Assembly (NCBI RefSeq): GCF_005887555.1
Contig: NZ_VCIA01000001.1
Coordinates: 1,178,001-1,242,000 of the forward strand
Length of the DNA: 64,000 nt
Direction: 5' to 3'
DNA from: Lentibacillus cibarius
GTDB taxonomy: Bacteria > Bacillota > Bacilli > Bacillales > Amphibacillaceae
The notes under the pieces: generated by a model
Database searches by the model: none
The model's input: only the letters and a program-made list of their open reading frames with translations
What the model was told of the DNA's origin: nothing
Part shown: in pieces, positions 17,944-26,513 of the stretch
Layout of the letters: each line of letters starts with the position of its first letter
Numbering within the stretch: position 1 is the stretch's first letter
Position numbers and translations under genes: made by a program

Positions 17944-18786
17944 ATGCATACAAAAGCAATCGCACTGGATATGGATGGTACGTTTCTTGATGCGTATAAT
18001 ACAGTTGATTCGAAACTAATTCAACTTATTGGTGACTTGCGTGCCAAAGATTATCACATTTTTTTAGCAACGGGGCGAACCATAACAGAGATATACGATG
18101 TAGTGCCTAACGATTTTAAAGTAGATGGAATTGTAACAGCTAATGGCATGATCAGCTATAAAGGAAACACAAAAATTGCGCAACATACACTGGACTCAGC
18201 ATTAATTAATAAAGCAGTAGCACACGCTAGAGCAAATAATATATACTATGAAATCCACCCAGCGGAAGGGAAGCGTTTCGCAGTTAAAAAGGATTTTCCA
18301 ACCTTCACTGCAGAATTGAACAAAGAAAAAGCCGAGACACTTTCCGCTAATGAATATCACTCACGTATAAATGCACTTGAAAAAGAAATAACGTGGGTGG
18401 AAGAGATTACGTATGAGGATATCATAAAGGTTTACTTTTTTAGCATGGACGCCGGGATAATAAATGAGTGGAAAAACTATTTGAATCAGTTAAAGCAGGA
18501 AAAACCGTTCACAACTTCTTCCTCTTCCCTGCACAACGTTGAAATCATGGTTGATAATGTATCGAAAGCAACCGGGATTCAACTATTACTTGATGAATAT
18601 AATATTTCCCCAAACGAACTAATGGCTGTAGGGGATGCAGAAAATGATCTGCCAATGTTTGATCTCGCGGCACATGCTGTCGCCATGAAAAATGCGCATG
18701 AAAACATCAAAGCAGTGGCTGATGAGGTCACCGAATACACCCATAATGAGAATGGTCTATATCATTATTTGAATGAAGAATTGTAG
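17944..18786 (+). CDS. Cof-type HAD-IIB phosphatase
   Basis: A 280-residue haloacid-dehalogenase-superfamily hydrolase of the Cof/YwpJ class, which removes phosphate from sugar or nucleotide phosphates. Motif I is ALDMDGTFLDA with the two catalytic Asp residues. Motif II is FLATGRTITE. The cap domain fills about residues 80-190. Motif IV is VGDAENDLPMFDLA, followed by VAMKNAHENIKAVAD, which is diagnostic of this subfamily. The ribosome site is weak (AAGGATGG at long distance). It is a single gene closed by a strong hairpin. Confidence 0.88.
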   Translation: MHTKAIALDMDGTFLDAYNTVDSKLIQLIGDLRAKDYHIFLATGRTITEIYDVVPNDFKVDGIVTANGMISYKGNTKIAQHTLDSALINKAVAHARANNIYYEIHPAEGKRFAVKKDFPTFTAELNKEKAETLSANEYHSRINALEKEITWVEEITYEDIIKVYFFSMDAGIINEWKNYLNQLKQEKPFTTSSSSLHNVEIMVDNVSKATGIQLLLDEYNISPNELMAVGDAENDLPMFDLAAHAVAMKNAHENIKAVADEVTEYTHNENGLYHYLNEEL

Positions 18787-18810
18787 AGGTGCCAACGTAT
18801 ACAATTAAAA

Positions 18811-18849
18811 AACTTGGCATTCACAACGTCTTATTGTGAATGCCAAGTT
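18811..18849. terminator. Bidirectional hairpin between HAD and BCCT genes
   Basis: aacttggcattcaca and tgtgaatgccaagtt pair perfectly over 15 bases. It lies between convergent genes and has A/T-rich flanks on both sides. Confidence 0.8.
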
Positions 18850-18855
18850 AATCTT

Positions 18856-18902
18856 ATTTTTTCCATAAAATGGTGGACCAGTGAACCTGTCCCCGCGGTT
18901 CA
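18856..18902. repeat. CCTGTCCCC repeat, copy 3
   Basis: Reads ttttttccataaaatgg, then tggaccagtgaacctg, then tccccgcggttca. Its last three bases form the TGA stop of the BCCT gene on the minus strand. Confidence 0.7.
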
Positions 18903-20435
18903 CAAGTTCTGTTCTTTGAAAAGCGTCCGGCAGACACGCGGTGCGCCCCAGAATGTAGTCAGCATTAGTAAGGATACGGGAACGGCCGTCACTACAATAA
19001 AGGATTGCAGCGCATTGATACTGGATTCACCAATGGATATCAGGACAGTCGCTACAAGTCCCATGAGGAATGCCCAGAAAACGCGCAACCATTTAGACGG
19101 GTCGCCATGTCCGGTAATGGCCATTGAAATCGTAAGCGCCATCGAATCGGTCGTTGTCAGAACGAAGATAATGGTTGTCACCAGCAAAAGAAAACCGATA
19201 ATCGTGCCAAGTGGCAATTGTTGCGCAATAGCAATCATCGCTGCTGGCTGACCGCCCTCGTTAAAGGGTCCCGATACAGCGCCCGGATTCTTCATCTCCT
19301 CAGAAATCCCTGTTCCACCGACGATGGTAAACCAGAATGTCGTGACAACAGGAGCAATAACCGCAACGGCAGTCACAATCTCCCGGATGGTGCGTCCACG
19401 GGAAATACGGCTAACAAACATTGCCATCATCGGTCCATAACCCAGGAACCAGGCAAAGAAAAAGACCGTCCATCCGCCGAGCCAGCTGAGATCACTGCGG
19501 TAGGTGTTCATCGTGATGAAGTTTTCAACATAAAGACCAAATGATTCCAAATACGAGTTAAATATAAACATCGCCGGGCCAAGTACAAGAATAACAATAA
19601 CTAGAATAATAGATAAAATCACATTATAACTGCTCATAAGCTGAATCCCTCTGTGAATACCGGTGGCTGCAGAAATCCCAGCTGCAATGACAAGGACAGC
19701 AATAATGATGATTTGGACCGTTAAATTATTCGGTGCGCCGAACAAACTGCTCAGTCCATAACCTGCCTGCAAACCAAGAAAACCGATCGGCCCAATCGTA
19801 CCAGCCGCTACAGAGAGAACTGAAAATACGTCGACTATGGCGCCAAACACACTTTTTTTCTGCATTATTTTATCACCGAAAATCGGATACAACAACGCTC
19901 TTGGTTTTAGCGGTGCACCACGATGATAATGGGCATACATCAGAACAAACGTCCCAAGTGTACCTAGTATTGCCCAGGCAAGAAAGCCCCAATCAATGAA
20001 ACTGGTAGCAAGCGCGGGTGCCACTGCCTCAGACGTACCAGCCTCTATACCAGGAAAATGCGGCGGTACCGTTAAAAAGTGACTTAATGGTTCTGCAGCG
20101 GCCCAAAATACCCCACCTGCTGCCAGCAATGTACACATAATAATTGAAATCCACTTAAAATTGCTCATTTCGGGTTTATCCAGCTTCCCTAAGCGGATGT
20201 TCCCAAATTTCGAATACCCTAGATATAAAGCAATAAAAAATGTTCCTAACATAAGAAATTGATAAATAGGTCCAAAATAAGTCGCGGACAGATTAAATAA
20301 ATAATTCACACTGTCTGTAACCATACCCTTACTAATCAAAGCGAGGATCACAAACACTAGCAATGCTCCACCACTTAGAATAAGTACAGTCTTGTCAATA
20401 GTTTGACCATTCTTACGCTTACTTGAATTCGCCAA
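18900..20435 (-). CDS. BCCT family betaine/carnitine/choline transporter
   Basis: A secondary carrier for trimethylammonium compounds (glycine betaine, choline, carnitine), 511 residues with 12 membrane helices. Seen in the sequence are the N-terminal SNFKWISIIMCTLLAAGGVFWAAAEPLSHF, with the tryptophan-rich region of helices 2-3, and FFFAWFLGYGPMMAMFVSRISRGRTIRE, the BCCT signature in helix 8. TTG is the start, with GGAGGAATTTATTT before it. It is monocistronic. Such carriers serve osmoprotection, in keeping with the OpuAC-type proteins elsewhere in the window. The exact ligand and coupling ion are not determined. Confidence 0.92.
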   Translation of the reverse strand: MANSSKRKNGQTIDKTVLILSGGALLVFVILALISKGMVTDSVNYLFNLSATYFGPIYQFLMLGTFFIALYLGYSKFGNIRLGKLDKPEMSNFKWISIIMCTLLAAGGVFWAAAEPLSHFLTVPPHFPGIEAGTSEAVAPALATSFIDWGFLAWAILGTLGTFVLMYAHYHRGAPLKPRALLYPIFGDKIMQKKSVFGAIVDVFSVLSVAAGTIGPIGFLGLQAGYGLSSLFGAPNNLTVQIIIIAVLVIAAGISAATGIHRGIQLMSSYNVILSIILVIVILVLGPAMFIFNSYLESFGLYVENFITMNTYRSDLSWLGGWTVFFFAWFLGYGPMMAMFVSRISRGRTIREIVTAVAVIAPVVTTFWFTIVGGTGISEEMKNPGAVSGPFNEGGQPAAMIAIAQQLPLGTIIGFLLLVTTIIFVLTTTDSMALTISMAITGHGDPSKWLRVFWAFLMGLVATVLISIGESSINALQSFIVVTAVPVSLLMLTTFWGAPRVCRTLFKEQNL

Positions 20436-20769
20436 AAATAAATTCCTCCTAAAGTTTGAACACTCACATCATTTACGTTTGTGAGTGCTCATTAATAAAT
20501 AATACGAATCACATATTTTGTTACGATACATGGTTTACGGAAGCTTGTCAAGTTTAATTTCGAATTATTTGATTGTTTTGTTTTACTTGAGAGACTGACG
20601 TGTGTACAATTCAACAATGAGTGGAAAAACTTTTGTTATCGGTTAAAAAGGGAGAATGGTAAGCATCATTGGTGTTAGCGTTCCTCCGTCCTTTTGGTGA
20701 AGTTTAGCTCATTTACTTCCCACCGTAATTCTTGTTAAACGATGGACCAAGGAACCTGTCCCTGTGGTT
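20436..20769. other. BCCT upstream region
   Basis: This gap must hold the BCCT promoter on the minus strand, but I could not pick one box pair with confidence. It ends in a CCTGTCCCC repeat. Confidence 0.4.
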
Positions 20770-20772
20770 CTA
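20740..20772. repeat. CCTGTCCCC repeat, copy 4
   Basis: Reads gatggaccaaggaacctg, then tccctgtggttcta. Its end contains the TAG stop of the small gene on the minus strand. Confidence 0.65.
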
Positions 20773-20985
20773 TTCGCTGTCGAGCACCTTGCCGAACTTG
20801 TCTTCATATAATTCGCGAATCCATACTTTGACAGGTGCTTTCCATGACTGCTGTGGTGATGGAATGTTTTTTATCAAACTTTTCGGCTTCAAACCGAGAT
20901 CCTTCGCCATTCGTACATCGGCTTGATTGAGTCGGCATCGTTTCTTAGCCTCTGCCCAACCTGTGTTTTTCTTACTTTTCCCCAT
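20770..20985 (-). CDS. Small conserved hypothetical protein
   Basis: 71 residues, basic and probably cytosolic. The core KKRCRLNQADVRMAKDLG followed by LKPKSLIKNIPSP and WKAPVKVWIRELYE looks conserved, and I recall similar short unannotated proteins in other Gram-positive bacteria. No known domain is visible. GGAGGTACATTCA stands before the ATG at 20985, better than the upstream start at 21000. Confidence 0.75.
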   Translation of the reverse strand: MGKSKKNTGWAEAKKRCRLNQADVRMAKDLGLKPKSLIKNIPSPQQSWKAPVKVWIRELYEDKFGKVLDSE

Positions 20986-21080
20986 TGAATGTACCTCCAT
21001 ATATTTTAGGATGTGTATTGTTTACTACTGATTTTGCTAACTGTTATATCACTTATTGGCCGATTAAAAATGACAAGACC

Positions 21081-21122
21081 TTTTTATAAAATGGTAGCCC
21101 AAAGAGCCTGTCCCCGCGGTTC
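21081..21122. repeat. CCTGTCCCC repeat, copy 5
   Basis: Reads tttttataaaatggtagccc, then aaagagcctgtccccgcgg. It is followed at once by copy 6, so the two are tandem. Confidence 0.6.
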
Positions 21123-21153
21123 TTGAAATAGTGGCCCAAGGAGCTTGTCCCCT
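21123..21153. repeat. CCTGTCCCC repeat, copy 6 (degenerate)
   Basis: Reads gaaatagtggcccaagg, then agcttgtcccctc. It is a partial copy next to copy 5, upstream of ykuK. Confidence 0.5.
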
Positions 21154-21233
21154 CATATTCACAACCCTTTCCCGCATACCATAAAATAAAGGTAGAAGCA
21201 GATTTCTTTATTAAGAAAGTGGGATGAACACAC

Positions 21234-21770
21234 ATGGGAAATGATTCAGATAACCACTATCATTTTCAAAATCTGCAGGAGAGTTACATGACATTTAATC
21301 AGGTTTTTGAACATATTGCAACATTCATGCGTTCACAACCTACAGGAAATCATCGTCTCATCGTAGGGACTGATTCACAAGTTCACCCTAAAAAAACCAT
21401 TTTCATCACTGGAATTGTCATCCGTAATAAAGGAAAAGGTGTATGGGCATGTATACGAAAAGTGATTATCCCAAGAAAAATGACGCATTTGCACGAGCGA
21501 ATGTCTTATGAAATGTCCCTATCAGAAGAGATTGTTTCCTTATTTACAGAGGAAAAGAAAAAACAACTAATCAATATCGTCCTCCCTCATATTTATCAAG
21601 GAGCCTCATTCAAGATGGAAGGGCATATTGATATTGGAGCTGGAACAAAGAATAAAACACGTAAATTCGTTAATGAAATGGTTAATCGTATGGAGGCAAT
21701 TGGAGTCGAACCAAAAATCAAACCGGATGCTTTCGTAGCATCAAGTTATGCTAATCGTTATACTAAATAA
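21234..21770 (+). CDS. ykuK: YkuK family RNase H-like protein
   Basis: 178 residues matching the YkuK/DUF458 family, which has a ribonuclease H-like fold. The segment HRLIVGTDSQVHPKKTIFIT contains the acidic residue of the first strand, and HIDIGAGTKNKTRKFVNEM and PDAFVASSYANRYTK are the conserved central and C-terminal parts. The cellular role is not established. It is a single gene. The ribosome site is weak. Confidence 0.88.
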   Translation: MGNDSDNHYHFQNLQESYMTFNQVFEHIATFMRSQPTGNHRLIVGTDSQVHPKKTIFITGIVIRNKGKGVWACIRKVIIPRKMTHLHERMSYEMSLSEEIVSLFTEEKKKQLINIVLPHIYQGASFKMEGHIDIGAGTKNKTRKFVNEMVNRMEAIGVEPKIKPDAFVASSYANRYTK

Positions 21771-21831
21771 TTGATGGCATGCCTGACCCCTATACCATTC
21801 AGAAACCTTTCGAACACGGCAGTCCCAAGCG

Positions 21832-22281
21832 CTATATACTTTGTGTGAAAAAGTCAAAGCCGAGTGCGGTTGTGATTCCGAAAATAGCAACCCATACAGC
21901 AATGCCTACTCCTATCCAAATGCTCATTGCCCGCTTGGATGCGCCTAGTGCCATACCAATAAAGGCGGCAATATGGGTCCCGATTAACAATGGTCCAAGC
22001 AACCCGAGACCAGCCAAACCATACTTATGGAAAAACGCAACTGCTCGGCGGCTGCCTTTGGAGGATTCTTTCCCTTTTGCTTCCCGCCTCCTGACATACC
22101 AGCGTTTTAATTGATCGAACCCGAAGATCACCACCAGCACCGAGAGCATATTGCCCATAAACGCTACAACCATGACCAAAAACGGCGCCAACCCCCACAC
22201 AATCCCTGCCGGCACCACCGCAATCACTTCCAGCCAGGGCACCGCTGCACCCAAAAATATAAGCATATACTTATAAACCAC
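21832..22281 (-). CDS. Small multidrug export family membrane protein
   Basis: About 149 residues with four hydrophobic segments. The first, MLIFLGAAVPWLEVIAVVP, with Glu in the membrane, and the central GLGLLGPLLIGTHIAAFIGMALGAS are features of the 'small multi-drug export' family (PF06695). A GTG start at 22281 with GAGGAGGG upstream is favoured over the longer frame to 22332. Function as an exporter is by family name only. Confidence 0.78.
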   Translation of the reverse strand: MVYKYMLIFLGAAVPWLEVIAVVPAGIVWGLAPFLVMVVAFMGNMLSVLVVIFGFDQLKRWYVRRREAKGKESSKGSRRAVAFFHKYGLAGLGLLGPLLIGTHIAAFIGMALGASKRAMSIWIGVGIAVWVAIFGITTALGFDFFTQSI

Positions 22282-22348
22282 CCAGCATCCCTCCTCATTA
22301 TCAACGTGCAAGGCACCCAAACACCTAAACAATGCTAATTACATTTGA

Positions 22349-23758
22349 TTATTTTCTGCCTCTAGCAGGCTGTTTGTCTTTTTTTAGAAAAAGGGAGAAA
22401 AGCAATCCTGTCACCGCAAACACAAAAGCAACGAAAAAGGCGGTTTTCACACCAAGCAAGTAAGCAGCGGGATTTATAGCTTCAGATCCGGATTCAACAT
22501 TGCTGATAAACGAAATAATAAACGTTAAGCCGAGCGATCCTCCAAACTGTCGGGCTGTATTAACAACCGCCGTCCCGTGTGGAATCAAATCATCAGGCAA
22601 CGCATTGATACCCGCAGTCATGATAGGCATATTAATTAATCCAACACCGGCCATGGCAAGCATGAATAAAACCATCGTGATAGCGAAAGGCGTATCGAGA
22701 CCAAGGATAAAATGAAATCCGAGCGTACTTAAGCAAAGCAACATAAAACCGATAATCGCAATGATTTTACCGCCATATTTATCAAACAAATTTCCGGCAA
22801 ACAACGACATGGCAGCAAGTGTCAACGCCCCGGGCATCACAATCAGGCCACCGAAAAAGGCTGATAATTGCTGGGCGTTCTGCACATACATCGGCAGCAT
22901 CGTTTCAGTCGATATAAGTAAACTGAAAGCCAGGATTGAAATGAACGCAACCAGGGCGAAAACAGGTACTTTAAGCACACGGAGTTCCAGAATAGGTGTC
23001 GGAAGCCGCAGCTGTCGAATCGCAAATAAAGCCAGTGCCACCCCGCCTGCAATTAAGCTGGCTAGCGTTGCCGGGTCAGTTATTCCGCCCTCCTCTACTT
23101 GGTTGAAAGCATAAAGCAAGCCGCCGAAACCAATCGTCGACAATAAAATGGATAAGAAATCGATTTCTGTTTTTCGCTGTTCCGTAATATTGCGCATAAA
23201 TAAGAAAACCAATAACAGAATACAGGCTGCAATCGGAAGGGTTACCAGGAACAAAGCACGCCAGTTAAAATAGTTAACCAACACACCGGATATAGGCGGA
23301 CCAATTGCCGGCGCAACGTTAATCACAAGCCCTGCCAGCCCCATCGCAAACCCTCTTTTTTCCCTAGGATACATCAGAAACAAAATCGTCTGCATGAGTG
23401 GGATCATAATGCCGGAGCCCATTCCCTGGAAAACGCGCCCCACCAGCAAAATAGGAAAAGAAGGTGCCACCAGCCCGATTAAAGTACCCACCGCAAACAG
23501 GGACATGGCACCCATCATTAAATGTCGTGTTTTAAATGTATCAATAAAATAAGCCGTGATCGGGATGAGAACGGCAATCGTCAACATATAGACAGTTGTC
23601 AGCCACTGCACATCCGTTGAGTCAATGGCAAACTCCTCCATGATTTTTGGAAACGCCGTAATAAGCAGAAACTGCGTCAGAACAGATAAAAAAGATGCCG
23701 ATAATGTAATCGCCACAATTAAACGTCTATGAAAACGTGATAGATTCATTGAATTCAT
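22349..23758 (-). CDS. MFS drug transporter, DHA2 (EmrB/QacA) family
   Basis: A proton-coupled multidrug exporter of 469 residues with 14 predicted membrane helices. Motif A-like sequence appears as GALTLAAMSLFAGNLFDKYGGK in the second half, motif C-like sequence as LVINVAPAIGPPISGVLV, and VGRVFQGMGSGIMIPL is typical of the EmrB/QacA branch. The ATG at 23758 follows AGAGGGGGGCAGGTGG; an ATG nine bases later is also possible. It diverges from nothing close. The 21-bp array begins 130 bases upstream. Substrates are unknown. Confidence 0.9.
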   Translation of the reverse strand: MNSMNLSRFHRRLIVAITLSASFLSVLTQFLLITAFPKIMEEFAIDSTDVQWLTTVYMLTIAVLIPITAYFIDTFKTRHLMMGAMSLFAVGTLIGLVAPSFPILLVGRVFQGMGSGIMIPLMQTILFLMYPREKRGFAMGLAGLVINVAPAIGPPISGVLVNYFNWRALFLVTLPIAACILLLVFLFMRNITEQRKTEIDFLSILLSTIGFGGLLYAFNQVEEGGITDPATLASLIAGGVALALFAIRQLRLPTPILELRVLKVPVFALVAFISILAFSLLISTETMLPMYVQNAQQLSAFFGGLIVMPGALTLAAMSLFAGNLFDKYGGKIIAIIGFMLLCLSTLGFHFILGLDTPFAITMVLFMLAMAGVGLINMPIMTAGINALPDDLIPHGTAVVNTARQFGGSLGLTFIISFISNVESGSEAINPAAYLLGVKTAFFVAFVFAVTGLLFSLFLKKDKQPARGRK

Positions 23759-23889
23759 CCACCTGCCCCCCTCTGCATAAAAAACTCTTATCATACCATA
23801 CTACACGCCAAATGATGTAACTTCAATCAACTGCCTTTTCCATTCTTAGTCACTCTCCCTTACGTCACAGGGTCGATGTTTGCCCGTGA

Positions 23890-24445
23890 ACCGTTGATAT
23901 TCCTTGCTGATGTGTTGATGCTTGCCGCTAATCCGTCGATGTTGACTGCTAATCCGTTGATGGTTGCCGCTCTTCCGTCGATGTTGACTGCTAATCCGTC
24001 GATGGTTGCCGCTCATCCGTCGATGTTGACTGCTAATCCGTTGATGGTTGCCGTTAATCCGTCGATGTTGACTGCTAATCCGTTGATGGTTGCCGTTAAT
24101 CCGTCGATGTTGACTGCTAATCCGTCGATGTTGACTGCTAATCCGTTGATGTTGACTGCTAATCCGTCGATGTTGACTGCTAATCCGTCGATGTTGACTG
24201 CTAATCCGTTGATGGTTGCCGTTAATCCGTCGATGTTGACTGCTCATCCGTTGATGTTGATTGCTAATCCGTTGATGGTTGCCGTTAATCCGTCGATGTT
24301 GACTGCTCATCCGTCGATGTTGACTGCTAATCCGTTGATGTTGACTGCTAATCCGTTGATGTTGACTGCTAATCCGTCGATGTTGACTGCTAATCCGTTG
24401 ATGGTTGCCGTTAATCCGTCGATGTTCCTTGCTGATGTGTCGCTA
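23890..24445. repeat. 21-bp tandem array, type A (about 25 units)
   Basis: About 25 head-to-tail units of 21 bp. The consensus is gatgttgactgctaatccgt plus c or t, alternating with a variant gatggttgccgttaatccg plus t or c. The array is bounded on both sides by a variant unit containing ttccttgctgatgtgt. Because 21 is a multiple of 3 and the units lack stops, both strands stay open (NPSMLTA repeats on plus, SSQHRRI on minus). Neither frame has a ribosome site, so I regard the array as non-coding. Confidence 0.9.
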
Positions 24446-24636
24446 CAACCCTTAGCGCTGTCCGACTAAATACGGAACGTCTTGTGACGACGCCGGCGTT
24501 AGTAAGTCATGTGCGTCGCAAATTTATTTCGCGACGTCCTGTCGTAACACCTGTACTAGTACGCCGGAGCCGGATGTAGCTGAATTGGTACTTCAGTTGG
24601 CCTCAGTAACCAGAATCTATAAATTTCTACATAAAA
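24446..24636. other. Spacer between array and tRNA
   Basis: No gene is seen. Several cgacg/cgtcg short inverted motifs are present (for example cttgtgacgacgccggcg). Confidence 0.4.
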
Positions 24637-24639
24637 AAC

Positions 24640-24676
24640 TAAAAAACTTGAACCACAGTGGATTCAAGTTTTTTTC
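24640..24676. terminator. Terminator of the tRNA-Pro gene
   Basis: aaaacttgaa and ttcaagtttt form a hairpin with T-runs on both strands, just past the 3' end of the tRNA on the minus strand. Confidence 0.75.
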
Positions 24677-24679
24677 CTA

Positions 24680-24753
24680 TCGGGATGACAGGAATTGAAC
24701 CTGCGACCCCTAGCACCCCATGCTAGTGCTCTACCAAGCTGAGCTACATCCCG
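24680..24753 (-). tRNA. tRNA-Pro, anticodon GGG
   Basis: A 7-bp acceptor stem (CGGGATG / CATCCCG), the D-arm TAGCTCAGCTTGGTAGAGC, an anticodon stem CTAGC/GCTAG around the loop ATGGGGT, which gives anticodon GGG, and the T-arm GTCGCAGGTTCAATTCCTG. The body resembles other Bacillus tRNA-Pro genes. CCA is not encoded. It reads proline codons CCC and CCT. Confidence 0.93.
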
Positions 24754-24847
24754 TCCAATCGACTATAAACATTATAGGAAAAATTAGATATGAAAACAAT
24801 AGAGACGTTTTGAGATAAAAGTTTCATAGAAATGAGGTATGCGGTCG

Positions 24848-25112
24848 AAAGCGTTGGGCGGATCTCGTTTGAGTTCGGGCGAGCATCACTCGAGTTGGCG
24901 TGCGCGTCGCTCGAGTTCGGGTGCCTGTCTCTCAAGTGGGGCGGGCTGTCGCTCGAGTTGGCGTGCCTGTCGCTCGAGTTCGGGTGCGCGTCGCTCGAGT
25001 TCGGGTGCCTGTCGCTCGAGTTCGGGTGCGCGTCGCTCGAGTTGGCGTGTTTGTCGCTCGGGTTGGGGCGTGCGTCACTCAAATGGGGCGGGCTCTCACT
25101 CAAGTGCGACAC
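24848..25112. repeat. 21-bp CTCGAG array, site 1 (about 13 units)
   Basis: Units of constant GTCGCTCGAGTT plus nine variable G-rich bases (for example cgggtgcgc, ggcgtgcct). The constant half holds an XhoI site. The outer units are degenerate (ctcaagtgg, cactcaaatg). It is the largest of about 12 such sites in this window and lies beside tRNA-Pro. Confidence 0.9.
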
Positions 25113-25182
25113 ACTGTCCTGTTCGGCTAGACGTACATCCCTGTTGAAATATCCTCAACCTATTACCTTGCCCATAATGGAC

Positions 25183-25219
25183 GATTTTCGGCGGCGGCCG
25201 AAAATCATCTTTTGGATAG
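25183..25219. repeat. GATTTTCGG hairpin repeat, copy 1
   Basis: gattttcggcgg and cggccgaaaatc form a near-perfect stem, followed by the conserved tail atcttttggata. It lies near the end of array site 1. Confidence 0.75.
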
Positions 25220-25358
25220 GTCAAACCCATCTCAGCTGTAAGAAAATTCACCCAATTCCGCCCTCCCATTTCCAAATGGACTTTGGGCGGATTTTAGGAT
25301 GAGATTTAATTTTGGCGATTTATTTGGTATACACCATGTTTACTAAGACACAATCACC

Positions 25359-26288
25359 CTAGTGAACTTTCAGCACAATCTTTCCGCGCGCGTGACCGGT
25401 GGCACTCATGCGGTGACCTTCCTTCACATCTGACAAGTTCATTACGTGCTCGACAACCGGTTTGATTTTTTCCGATTCGAGTAGTTCGGCGATTTTCGCA
25501 AGCGTTTTTCCGTCTCTTCCCATCGATACTTGATAGGCGTTCACCTCATAGTCATTCGCCAATTGTTCATCCGGGGCCGTTGTTGTGGATGTGAGGCGTC
25601 CGCCTTTTTTCAGCACTTTGAAACTGCGGTTTTGAACGTCGCCTCCTAATGTATCCAGAACGATATCCACTGGGGAAAGCACATCTTCAAAATTCTCTTC
25701 TTCATAATTAATGACTTGATCGGCGCCAAGCTGCTTGAGGAAATCAACGTTTTTGCCGCTTCCGGTTGTCGCGACCCAGCAGCCATAAGCTTTGGCCAAT
25801 TGGATAGCGAAACTGCCAACACCACCGGGTCCCCCTTGAATGAAGACGCGTTCACCTGCAGTCATTTTGGCCACATCCACAAGACACGTCCACGCCGTCA
25901 GCCCAACTAGTGGAATGGAAGCAGCCTCTTCAAATGTCAGATTGCGCGGCTTTTTCGCCACCATATTTTCATCAACCGCCACATATTCCGCATAGGTGCC
26001 GTTTCGCATCATATCCGGACTTGAATAGACTTCATCTCCAACCGAGAATTTGCTGACATCCGACCCAATCTTTTTTACGACACCTGCTGCATCCCAGCCA
26101 ATAATCAGCGGAAATTCATAGGGAATCGCTTGCTGTAGATAGCCTTCACGTATTTGCCAATCAACCGGGTTGACCGAAGTTGCCTTAATTTCTATCAATA
26201 TATCGTTCGGTTTCAGCTCAGGCTCATCAATTTCCGTATAGTTCAAGACATCCGCATGCCCATATTGTTCCATAACAATTGCTTTCAT
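25359..26288 (-). CDS. NADP-dependent oxidoreductase, zinc-independent MDR (quinone reductase) family
   Basis: 309 residues of the medium-chain dehydrogenase/reductase superfamily. The GroES-like N-terminal half contains NPVDWQIREGYLQQAIPYEFP and IIGWDAAGVVKKIGSDV. The cofactor fold has the glycine motif VFIQGGPGGVGSFAIQLAK. It lacks the structural zinc cysteines, as quinone-reductase-type members do. The ATG at 26288 has AAAGGATGG upstream. Probable reaction: NADPH-dependent reduction of a quinone or enone. The substrate is unknown. Confidence 0.88.
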   Translation of the reverse strand: MKAIVMEQYGHADVLNYTEIDEPELKPNDILIEIKATSVNPVDWQIREGYLQQAIPYEFPLIIGWDAAGVVKKIGSDVSKFSVGDEVYSSPDMMRNGTYAEYVAVDENMVAKKPRNLTFEEAASIPLVGLTAWTCLVDVAKMTAGERVFIQGGPGGVGSFAIQLAKAYGCWVATTGSGKNVDFLKQLGADQVINYEEENFEDVLSPVDIVLDTLGGDVQNRSFKVLKKGGRLTSTTTAPDEQLANDYEVNAYQVSMGRDGKTLAKIAELLESEKIKPVVEHVMNLSDVKEGHRMSATGHARGKIVLKVH

Positions 26289-26401
26289 TTTATTCCATCC
26301 TTTCTTCAAGCTAATTGAAAAACAATTCCAAAAACTCCTAACTCCCAGTATAGCTATTTCCTATGAAGCATTCAAGTTTTTGAACTCGAGAAGGGATGGT
26401 T

Positions 26402-26508
26402 ATCGAGTGGCGGTGCGTGTCGCTCGAATTCGAGTGCCTGTCGCTCGGGCCGCGCGACTTTTCCCATTTTCGCGCGAGTTCGCACGTCGCTCGAGTTGGG
26501 CTGCTTGT
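26402..26508. repeat. CTCGAG repeat, site 2 (degenerate)
   Basis: Several units (gtgtcgctcgaattcgagtg, gtcgctcgggcc, gtcgctcgagttgggc) with imperfect spacing. It ends five bases before the stop of the PAP2 phosphatase gene. Confidence 0.65.
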
Positions 26509-26513
26509 CACAT

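Larger units (their letters stand above)
24754..25358. other. Gap holding a CTCGAG array and a hairpin repeat
   Basis: The 605 bases are mostly the 21-bp array (24848-25112) and the GATTTTCGG hairpin (25183-25219), listed separately. No convincing gene remains: the open frames here are caused by the stop-free repeat. Confidence 0.6.

Noticed and set aside
23846..24469. Long repeat-rich open frames on both strands (154 and 197 codons)
   Set aside because: They arise from a stop-free 21-bp tandem unit. No ribosome site precedes either frame, and both strands are open at once.
24680..24753. tRNA as an integration (att) site of a genomic island
   Set aside because: No integrase gene and no direct repeat of the tRNA 3' end was found in the window.
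24848..25112. CRISPR array
   Set aside because: The constant part is only 12 bases, the spacers are 9 similar G-rich bases, and no cas genes are near. Period 21 is far below CRISPR repeat-spacer units.
24744..25302. Open frames full of SLEFGCA, ARVRVPV and SSDAHPN repeats
   Set aside because: The CTCGAG array lacks stop codons in several frames. No start signals are present and the composition is repeat-driven.
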